This document shows, in pieces, positions 23,484 through 35,400 of a DNA stretch of 64,000 nt. The notes below the pieces were generated by a model. It was not told where the DNA came from. It ran no database searches and saw only the letters and a list, made by a program, of their open reading frames with translations. The DNA comes from Enchytraeus crypticus (Eukaryota > Annelida > Clitellata > Enchytraeida > Enchytraeidae): the NCBI GenBank assembly GCA_905160935.1, contig CAJHZI010000030.1, positions 124,001 through 188,000 of the forward strand. Direction: 5' to 3'. Positions within the stretch are counted from its first letter, which is position 1, and the number at the start of each line of letters is the position of its first letter. The translations under genes and the position numbers were made by a program.

Positions 23484-26406
23484 TTATTTACTCGGCTGCT
23501 GCGGCTGGGCAGGCTGAGCCGGTTGAACAGCTGCTGTGCCAGCAACCCCTGAAGCGTTATATTGACTGGCATCCCAGCCTTGTTGTGGTTGCTGGCCCCA
23601 GGCCTGAGTCTGCTGCCCATATGCCTGAGCCTGCTGCCCATATGCCTGAGCTTGCTGCCCATAAGCCTGTTGTTGCTGCCCATAGGCTTGTGGCTGCTGT
23701 TGCCCCCAGCCTTGTTGGCCCCAGCCCTGCTGCCCATACCCTGTCCAGCCTTGCTGGGCCTGGTTCCAGTTGTAATTATAACCCTGCTGCTGTTGACCCC
23801 AGCCTGCCTGCTGACCCCAGCCTTGAGCAGCAGCTGCTGGCTGCTGCTGCCCGTATCCTGCCCACTGCAAATAAAAATATTGCTCATTAATTAAGCAGTG
23901 ACAATTGCCTTTAATTAAATTCAATGAATTCATTAAAATTAAATAAGGTACCTATATTTAAGTAACAAAGCCATCTCTATAGAGTATTTTTTTAAAAGGC
24001 CTGACAACTTTGTCTTGCAACATGCTTTACCATCAGCCTGTTAAAAGTTACAACCAGGACCCAGGGCTCGCACAGATGTTTGCTCATACTTTCTTCATTA
24101 AATGACAAAAACTCCCACAACAACAGAATTTAAATCTTACGACTTGCATAAATTTAATCATTAATGAAAATCAAGCATAAAGTAACTGCAAAAACTAGAC
24201 CATCAGTATAGGCCATTAATAGAATTAAAAGCCAAGAAGTTTATATAAACACCTAACGTTCACAGAGAATAAGCTGACTGTACCTGCTGGTTGTTCCAGG
24301 CTTGTTGCTGGTAGTTAGGCGTAGCATTCCACTGCTGCTGTGCACTGTACTGCTGCTGCTGCTGAGGTTGTTGGTAAGCACCGGCACTCCAGCCACTCTG
24401 CTGAGCTGCTGGAGTGCTGCTGGCAGCTCCTGACGGCTTCCAGGTGGAAGCTTGACTACCTCCAGACCTGTTCTGATTCCAACTACTTCCACCCTGTCAG
24501 AGTAGCAACAACAACATTTTGAAAACATAAAACCTGGGAAATTTATTCAACGGTAGAGCTAAACCACTGCTCTTTAAACAATGACCTTGGAAAATCTTTT
24601 TATACCTACTTTATTATTATTATTTTTTTTACGTAGATACATAATGTTATTCACATAGGATTTCCTACTATAAAGATTCTACTACTTTATCTACATATTT
24701 TAAGCAATGCAATACAATTTAATATCAGTACAATTAGAACAGCAGCAATTAGTACCAAGCAATTAACTCAGCAAAATTAACATAAACAACGTCGATGCAA
24801 TTAATTCATTATGTATCTGTATATAAGTAATTATTTAGTACAACTATATATATATATCTATATACTGCAGATCACGCACCCTTGATTCGCCGCTCCCTGG
24901 CTGGGAGGCCCCGCCCCGACGACTATCAGCACTTCCCCCAGTGGCAGGACCCCATCTGCTCGGGCGTTGCTCGTTGCCCCCTCTCTGATAACCACTCCCT
25001 CCTCTATCGTTACTTCGTGAACCATCGTAACCTCCTAAATGCAATACAAACGTTTAACCAAATATTGACGGTCAAACATTCAACACCCAATACTAAACAG
25101 AAAGTTATCTTCTATACTGTTTAGATAACAAAGGTGTTTTGTTATTCTATATTTTTAAAATTATAGGTTCAACCACAAAGAATGCACTCCACTAATGTTA
25201 AGAGTGACACCATGTTCATAGCAGAAAAAGGATATAAAAATTTTTCAGATAAGTGATCATAGTTCTAACAAAACAGCTTTGAGCATCAGTTTTCGTTGCC
25301 CACTAACTACTGTATCCATGCCAGTTGACTCCTACAATGCCCATACCATTTTGGTTTGAGAATTTTCAAAAATCTCTTAAGCAGCTTGAGCAAATAAGTA
25401 TGAAACAGTATAATATAGCAAAATTTGCTGTACTATATTGTTTCATATATTTATATTACATTTAGAACATAAAAATTAAATAAAAATTAAATCAGTTATT
25501 TACCACGCCTGAAGTCATCACTGCGTCCCCCGTATCCTCTACTATCACCCCTCCCGCTGCTGTAATCTCTACCTCCACCACCGTATCCTCTACTGCCACC
25601 CCCACCATTGTAGTCACGCCGATTACCCGAGTAGCCTCCCCCTCCTCCGTACGATGACTGGCGGGAGTTATATCCACGATCTGCAGCAGTCAACCAATCA
25701 ATCAGTGACTCAAACAATCAATCAGACAATAAATCAGTTCGTGTAACTGCCAACATTAATAACTCTACAGTTTCTCTTGGATCCATTACTCAAAAACCAG
25801 CATCGCCAGGGAATTGATAAAGAACAAGAATCAAGCATATTTACAAAAAATACAATATTTTACACAAGTCACCCATGTCGTATATTGATTACTACAGAAT
25901 AGACAAAACGGTTACGGTGATCGTCATAAGATGCGACTAAGCACAAACTGAGGAAGACAATGAAAAACTAACTCAAAAGCTCCTTTTGTTCCAAGTTAAT
26001 AATAGTCTTCATAATGGAAATAGTTGCTTTAATTAGTTCTTCGATGGAGTGCTCATGAACAGCGACAGAGAAGGCAGAAGTTTTGAAATAGAGAGACTAT
26101 GATTGTATTTATAATGTCTGTTTATGACACAGACATAACAAGTTACTGAAAAATTCTGCCAAACAGCAGATGTTCGATCAAATATCATACAGTAACAACC
26201 TTGATTCCACCTGCCTCCAGAATAACTGCGATCATTGTAGCCGCCTCCTCTACCGCCCTGTCTGTCACCCCTATCCCCTCCTCTGGGTGCCGCTGCCCGC
26301 CCCTCTCTGTTGTACTGCTCCACGAGCTCTTTAGCTCCCTTTTCCTCTAGCTCCGTGAACTCCACCTTGTCAAATAGCGTCCCCTCCTCCGGTATTCCAA
26401 AGTTAG
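23484..26406 (-). CDS. HNRNPUL1: Exons 14-18: RGG region and Gln/Tyr-rich tail
   Basis: Exons 26200-26406, 25504-25680, 24880-25034, 24284-24493, 23484-23864. Exon 14 begins with [14 protein letters not shown], the end of the kinase-like fold, and then Gly/Arg-rich sequence. Exons 15-16 have many RGG/RGY and GGG runs, an RNA-binding and arginine-methylation type region. Exons 17-18 are prion-like: Gln-, Trp- and Tyr-rich, with six AYGQQ-type repeats in exon 18, ending QPQQPSK. Such tails phase-separate in other FET/hnRNP proteins; here that is inference. The TAA stop is part of an AATAAA hexamer in both gene copies. Confidence 0.92.
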
Positions 26407-29400
26407 CTGTTAGTGGTTAAAACAAATTCACAGACACGCGTCAACATGGGTTCTATTATATAGAGAGAGTAGTGGACTGATTTCATTAAATAAATCTGCT
26501 GCTCTAAGACAATTTTTAATATCTTATTGGGCTTCAATGATGTGGATACAACTAGTAACAACAGAGAAATTTACTCCATAGTACAAATTTTTGTTATTAC
26601 ACTGTACCATCAACAATTCAATCTTTAATATTTTAGATATGCCCAAAGAAAAAATTTGCAACTAAGGATCATTAAAACCCCCACAAAAATATCTAAAAAA
26701 ATTTAATTTTAGATTACTTAATCAGCTTGACCGTTCCAAATATTTAAATAGGTGCTTTTTCAATTAAGGCAGCAGAAATATTTACAAAATCAGTCCACAG
26801 GTACTTACATGTAATATCGTCAGCATCAAATCGAATAATCTAGAGTAGAGAAATGTAGGTTTTTCCTTGCCTGATATTTTTCCTACCTTTCATCTCCAGA
26901 ACTGCCGAATCAGGCACTTCTTTGCCTTCTTCTTTTTCTCGAGAATCGATACGTCGTTTGAATTCCTCCTCAGTGGGAACAATGACAACAGCCTTGCGCT
27001 GAAATCCTTCAAACGGCCGCATTTTACGCCGCTGAGCCGATGGATAAACATTTGTCTGTTCGTAGTAGCAATTAAAACTAATAATTAATAACATTGCATG
27101 TATTGAAGGTTGGCGACATAAAGTCACTCAGTGAAATCCTTGTACCTATCAAATATCAAACAATCATATAGTTTAGATCACACACAGAAAGTCACATCAG
27201 GCAAATTACAGCGATATTCGTCTAAAGAGAAACATTGACATACTTACATCATCTGATGTACGTGAAAGGTGATCGCAAATCTGCAGTTTATTATTATTTA
27301 GTATTGTCAACTTACCAGTATATTACATTTATTGTTCCAAGAGAAAATTGAAAATGAAGAAGGCGTATCCTTGCAATTGTTTCGTTGAAAACAGCCTATA
27401 CATTTTAACATTTCACTGTTACTATGCATAATTGACATGCACGTACATCATTGACATGCATGGATATCAATCACACAGCTAATGTGCACTTTTTCATTGT
27501 GGACATATAACGCAGACCAATAGATCCATCACAATAGATAATTCAGCAAAGAATCACTTGAATCAGCAATGCCTTGAATCACGATTTGAAATACCTGCAG
27601 CAGTAGTTGTCTAAAATACCCTTGAATTGCTTTCAATTTAAAAAAAAATAATCTTTATTTTAACGAACAATTTGTGAAACCATACTTTAACAACAGAATT
27701 TTGTTACATGTGAATGTAGGACTTACCCATGAAGTAAACATGTTTCACATGCACAGACTGTTTATGCCAAGAAAATGATTTTGGTTATGCAACAAGTAAC
27801 AATATAACCTAAAATGATACAAACCTTCAACAGAATCTTCTCAAACAAATCCAATCACCACTGGTAATAAAATAAAGAAAACCGTTTCAAAGGTCTACAA
27901 GACAACAAATTACATACCTGATCGAGAATATAGTTTCGCTTTTTGTTCCCGGCTATTTCTAGATACTTATTTAGACACTGAGTGGACATGGCGATCAGTT
28001 GGTCCCAACGTCCGTGGTAGTTTCTCTTGCGCGGTAACCCCATAACCTTCACAGCAAAATACAAATCAAAAGTTAATACCACCTTAAAGAACTGTAAAAT
28101 AGTGCTCTAACACTGATCGAAGTGATGAGTTCTAATCAATAATACTAATAATAACACACATTATAGTGAAATGAACAACTACATTGATATCTATCGATTT
28201 TAATATCACAAGTTAAATCCATTAGGCAATTTTGTCCATTTTCCGTGTAGCCAATCCAGTGAATGTCCGAGATTTTGCTCTCAGATCAACACGGCTGGGA
28301 TTCGAACCCACGAGGGTTGAATTCACCTCAGGGTCTGTCATTTAATACTTCATGACGTTATCCACATCTCTAACCATTGTGCTATTACGACATTCAAGCC
28401 TGACTACTATGCAGGATTACATAATTTTGAATCCTGGCTGGATCTCTCTGAGAGTATCATTTTTTATATGGTAACAGACTACGAAAAAAATTACATAATA
28501 CTACAAAAAATAGAAATATAATCTAGCCGAATCTGTAAACACACAAATACTGTATCACGTACACAAATGACAAAATTTCAATAAAAATACAATAATATGC
28601 ATACAATTATACTCAAATATTACTTGTATCTTAAAACGCTCAAAAAAATTACTGATCAGCAACCTACTTAGATAACATTACTGATCGGTAGTGGCTAAAA
28701 CATTGGACAAAGTATATACAAAGATATACATAATTAATACATGTATATATTAATTACCTTCATTTTATCGATGATGTTGTTAGTACCCAGGATGTTATAT
28801 TTCTTATCTGGATTTGCCACAGCGTGTTTCTCAGTCCAGTAGGACTTCCCAGCTCCGGGCAATCCACACATCATTATCACCTGTGCACAATCAATCAATC
28901 AATCACCCAATCTATCTATGACAAGAGCAATTAAAAATTTATGCTCTATTTGAGCTTGAGATAGCTTAAAGGGCAGTATAACAACAGAGTTTAGAATAGA
29001 GGCAAGCAACACTAAAAGTAGCCATAGAATTAAGTTGAATGTCACATTGGTCAGAAACTAGTGCTGGGGTACATTCAGTATGACTTGCTACTTTCAAGAT
29101 ATGAACTTGCTTAACACGCCAGGATATTGTACCGTTCAATCGAGACATGCTCAGGAGAAATATTCTAGAGACTTTTATAAAGCATTTACAAATACCTCGC
29201 AATCTTCTTTCTTTGCAGGCGGCAGAGCACTCCTTGTGCGTTCATTCACGTCCACATCATTGATCATCTGAAAACCTTCCTTCGGTTCAAAGAATGGGCC
29301 TTCATTCTAATCATTCAACAAACAGCAGACATATCAAATAGCAGAGTAGCTAATAATAGATGTATCTAAAGGCAGACGTAGCTAATAGCAGATGTAGCTA

Positions 29401-32400
29401 ATAGCAGACGTATATAATAGCAGATGAAGCTACTAGCAGATATATCAAATACAAACATAGCTAGTAGCAGAAGTAGCCAATAGCAGACGTAGCTAATAGC
29501 AGACAAATACTCCAGTTTCCGGACGAAATGTCAAGAAAAAGACAATATAAACAGGCATTTGCAATCCAACACATACTTTTGATGCTCTCCAAAAACAGAC
29601 ATTTGAATTGCTTAATAAAAGAAATATTTGCACAATAAAATTACAACTGAAAAACTATAGAATGTGTTTGGTAAAAACAATAATTATACCTATGCAGTAT
29701 AAACAATAATAATATTAAATGATATACATCAGAAATGTACAAATTTTAACATACAATACAATTTAATACATACCTTCTAATATTAATACAGGAATATAGA
29801 AATGACTGACAAAATCTTAGTGAATACTTATCAATCATCAAATTCATTATTAGCACAGATGTTTAAAAACATATGGTCAATTTTTAAAAATCATGTTCAC
29901 AATTTGGACATAACGGCAAAGTGATATACTAACTCTTTGACCAAAGTTGCATTCAAATTCACAGTTCTTGGTAAGAATGTGAGGAAAGAGCAGCTCATCC
30001 CCAAGAGTTTCTCGACTGATCTCAAAGCAAGTGCCCAAATCCTGTCCGTTCTTTGTGTATGAAATAACTATGGGGTCACTATCCAAATCCTGCACAAAAA
30101 AACCACAATGAAAAGATTAGAATTTGTAATCAAAGAATTCAATGATGATACTCATCAACAGAAGTCAACGTAATGTAAGAAATCAAAATATAAAATACAA
30201 ATAGCATAATAAATTGTACAGCTTATCTTAAAAAAGAATCAATAAAAAATAAACAATTACAATCAGCACTAATATTCCAGAAAGTTTCATTTTTATGTTA
30301 AAAAGAAAACAATTAAGCAACTTAAAATACAACAGTATATCTACAATTTAATCTCCATTTGGCATAACAATTTCCATCTGAATTAGAACTGAAAAATTAG
30401 AATCCTCCTCATTCACAAAGTAGAACAAGTGTTGAGTAATTTGTTAGAATCTTTAAGATTAGTTTACATCAAATAATTATTGACTTGTAATATACATCAG
30501 TATCCACAATTACTTAATATAAAGAAATAAGCATATTCTATACCGAGCATATCTCAACTTTAATATAATTATAATATAATTATTATTGAAGAGACTGATT
30601 ATAATCAGTCTCTCGAATAACATTTTCTACATCGATTTTAAGCTAGATTCAATAGCTAGTCAACTAGACAGATTTTATAAGACTAATTGAAACTCAGTGC
30701 AAAGAGTTTACCTCAAAAGTTCACTGCACAGATAATAGAATTGTTGTTATCAATATCATCGAAAACAGTACGACTTTCATATGTGCTTGCATTAACTAAA
30801 TACTTTTACGTAAATTATATTGTACATCTCATGCAAAACTTCTACCAAGACAGGCACAATAATTAAGTTCTACACTACTGCTACAAGTATAAACATAAAA
30901 GCAATCAGTACGAACCAGATACGCTCCAATAACATCGCCTTCGCCAAAGTTTTCTCCGTATGTCGTAAACTTGCTGTCGACAGAAGACTTACCGGTACCA
31001 CCATAGCCATAAGACAGCTTATCCTCACCTATCCACCAATACACACAGTTGTAACTAATACAGAAGTTCATATCTTAGAAATTAGAATTAGGCAGTAACA
31101 TTACAAAGAAAATATTGATTATAGACTTTGATAGTTTAGTTTCTTCAGTCTCAAATTTTTAATTTAACGACATTATGTCTAGAGTCAATGATTAATTATG
31201 CGAATGAATCATCAATGAAAGTATAGCCCCTCCCCCTCCTATCACTTGCAAAGTGTTAATATTTATAATTCTATCAGAAAGAAATTGAAACAATTTACTA
31301 AACAATTCTTCATGAATACCCCAGTATGTTTAGGTTGTGCTAAGGACTTGCAGATGCACATTGTACTTCGAGTAATTGACTAAACTTTAAACCTTCTTTT
31401 CAATTTCAGGATTGCTGATATATTTAAGACTAAAGAGTCTTACCTAGCTTGATGAATTATTAAACTACAGTAGTATGACAAGACTAAAGCGCCTTACCTA
31501 GATTCATGATTTATTAAGCTACCATAGTATAACAAGACTAAAGAGTCTTACCTAGCTTCATGATCTATTAAATGACAGTGGTATAACAAGACTAAAGAGT
31601 CTTACCTAGCTTGATGATTTATTACGCTACAGTAGTGTGACAAGACTAAAGAGTCTTACCTAGCTGCATGCTGCTGGACTCTACAGAGAAGCCTACTCTC
31701 ATCACATGCTTGTTCTCTTCCTCAGGAGGTAGATGTTCAACTGAAAGGTGTCTGGCAACCTATAGACAATACATACAATGTATAGAAACAAGTGTTTATC
31801 TGGACTGCAACACTATGATGACCTCTCATATTAAGAGAACTGTCTGTACCTGTTTCGGTGTACTCAGGGCTCCTCGATGCATACGTCAATCGGTACCGCG
31901 ACCAATACTTCAGACATTAGTATCCACCTTAGTATTATCACGACTTGACTATGGTAACTCCACTCTCTATGGCTTACCGGATGTTCACTGAATAGGTATC
32001 AGTCGGTTCTGAATGCAGCAGCGAGACTTATCCATGGCGGTAGAAGAGGAGATCACATCACTCCACTGTTAATGCAGCTGCATTGGCTGAGGGTACGTGA
32101 ACGGGTGACTTTTAAAATTGCATGCCTAACGTGGCGGTCACTGCACAGCTGTGGGCCAGAATATCCCTCTTCTGACCTTCACTATGCTTCTCAGGGTCGT
32201 CAGCGTCACGGTCTTCGGTCAGATGGTTCGGGTCATCCCATTCGGCCGAGAACAAATGCCTCACTAGGTGACCGAGCCTGGCCTTCTGCCGCAGCTTTCG
32301 TTTGGAATCGTTTGACACCTAACAGTCTAAGATGAGTCTAACTATTTAGCTTTCCGTCGTGGTGTGAAAACATTGTTGTGGTCGCGTAGTTCTACATGAA

Positions 32401-35400
32401 AGCACTATACACGAATGTATGTTTATTATTAGTGTTTCGTATTATGAAGTCTGGAATGAGTGTTGCTGGATAGCGTAACGTTCCGCTCATATGTAAATTT
32501 TTTTACTAGTTTAGATATTAATTTAAATGTAATTGTTATTCAGCTTATGATTACAACTCTTCCTGTAAAGTTGTCTCGAAGACCGAGTTTGGCCATGACA
32601 CTGCTATATAAGTTTTCGTTGTTAATAATAATAACAATAAAAAGTCTCTGCTTAAGGCTCCAAATATATTGGGCACTCCAAATATATACAGAATATATCA
32701 GTCGACTTATACAGTAAATGTTAAATGTTAGAAATTTGTTTTAAATATCAGAAGTTCATTTCATGAGGAAAAGCCTTACAAAATCATTAAATTGATTAGA
32801 AGTGGGTATAAAAGTTGTTGCTATTGCAGATATGGGATTCTTATGTGTATACAGAAGCCATTAGAATCACAGCCCGTGAAGAGCCTTGAGTCGGAGAAAG
32901 ACTGCACCAAAGAAAGCTTTGGTGCAGTCTTTCTCCATCTTTGGTGCAGTCTCTCTGCGTCCCTCAAGGATCCCACATCACTATGCTACACTCATTAGGA
33001 AGCACATTAGAGTAAGGCTCAGTGACAAATTTCCCACACAATAGTCTACGGTTAATATGGAACACAAAATAGTAGAATGTCTGCAGGACTTACCTTAACT
33101 TCGAAGCAGACTTTGCCCTTAACAACACCGTAATTGGCCCTAACTCCAGACCACATGAAAGCAAATCCACCAGAAGTCATTGGAATGGCCTTCAGTCCCA
33201 CTTCATCCACAGCCAAACTCAAATCACTCGTATCTATAAGTATAAAAAAATAATATACAATACAAAAAGAGTTAACCAGTAACTTCTACTTGTCTACGTC
33301 TTAGAGGAATTACTCACTGAATGGATGACAAATATCATATTAACTAGACCAACTCTGCCTATTCTTACGAAATTTGCTACTCTATTCTTACGCACATAAA
33401 TATGTTCGAAGTACAAACAATCATCCTAAGAAGTTAACACTGACAGATTAGGTAATCAGCGAACTATTTAGCAGACTATCTATAAACATAACACTTATCT
33501 ATTTCACACTTGTGCTTATCCACTACACACTCTTACCTATCCACTACACACTTGTACTTACACTTATCCACTACACACTTGTACTTACACTTATCCCACT
33601 ACACACTTGTACTTACACTTATCCACTACACACTTGTACTTGCACTTATCCACTACACACTTGTACTTACACTTATCCAGCTGCACGACAGTGGAGGTTA
33701 TCCATTCCTCAGATTCAGGTTTCAATTCTTCACGAGGCTGGGTTGGCGGCGACCTGTTGATCAACAAGAATGTCATAACTTTCTAAACAGAATTCAATTC
33801 CACAACTATTAAAGTTTCTATAAATTTAATCTGAACACTGAGAATTCTTTTAAAAATGTGACTAGCTTATGCAATTTCATTTGACAATGTAAGCATTAAG
33901 GAGGACATGTTTAAATGGCTTAGAACAAAGATTTAAGGGTTTTGAAGGTCAGGCAGAATGCTTGAACTTTTAAATATATCCTCAAGAGATTATTAAATCA
34001 ACGAGATCACAACTCAAAAACGTTAGAACTACACAAAGAAGGATAGATCAACTTGAGCTAAAATGAGCCAATGTAGCCCAGTTTAAAGCACTTGATAAAA
34101 TATTTGGATAATTATCATAACGTGAATAAATCAGAAATAAAACCATGGATGAAACCAAAAAAATTCTACACAGACTTAGAAATAGAACACAAAATCTCAC
34201 TGCAAACCTTTGGCGCTCAGTTGATCTTGGCCTCTTTCTATCCCGCGACTTTGACCTAGATCTGCTATGTCTGCTACGACGAGGTGACCTAGATCTCGAT
34301 CTACGAGACCTAAAAGTGAAAATAACACAACACATTAAATTCTCAATATCAAAAGTTCCGTTTCTTCACAATTTCTCTTGCTCTCAAATTAAGATATAAC
34401 AACCAATATACCCATCATTCAGCAATATCATTAGCATTTAAAATAAATGCACACTTCAAATGTAAATTTGCCGTTAATACTATACAACTTGGTAACTATA
34501 AATCATATCGATTCACTGAACTACAGCAACAATAGATATTTTTCTAAATATTGTATTTAATAAGAATTTATTTTTAAATACTTTAAGCATTTTTCATTTC
34601 TTGAATATAAATCTTTTAAATAGTTTTTGCTACTTTATTATATTTCTATGCAAATATTTCTCACATATTTCATCGCTACAGCTGTATATCACTATATAGC
34701 ATGGTTCAAACACTCTATATGTTTTGTCTAAATGGTTGGAATACATTTTCATTATCATATATAATGATCATCTTGGGCTCACCCGCCACTGACATCACTT
34801 TCGAGTGAGGAAGATGACATTAACCTTAGCTTTACCAGCTTTATCATCCATATTTATAATTTCCACATCGTATTGATCAACAAACCTGTTTCTTTCAGAG
34901 CTGCGTGACCTTGACCTGCTGCGTGACTTTGACCTTCTTCTCTTTGCTCCTCTCCTGTCGTCATCGTCTGTTACAAAATCATCCTCAGAATCTTAATCAC
35001 ACATTTCTTTCATATCAACAATGCAAGTTGATCTTAAGAGATATTTTAACAAATTTTGTTTTTATTACACTTAAAACTTTAGGAATAACATTCGAAATGG
35101 AATCAACTGGTTAAGAGAATGTAATCAAAGCGAAGACACGCTATGAGTTGGAATGTATCCATATTTATCGCACATAACTAGCATCAAAATACATGTCAAG
35201 AGGCGGTACACTACACAGAAAGATAGCACGCGAGAGAAAATGAGCTAAAAAGTCGTAGGGTCGAAAACGACAGATCAAGTCTATACTGGATCTGCATCAC
35301 TACAGTGTAAACTGTAAATAATCCTTTATCTAACCTCTAGATAACGATTTCTTGTCCTTGGAATCTTGATTAGTCGAATCATCAGTTGAAATACCATCAG

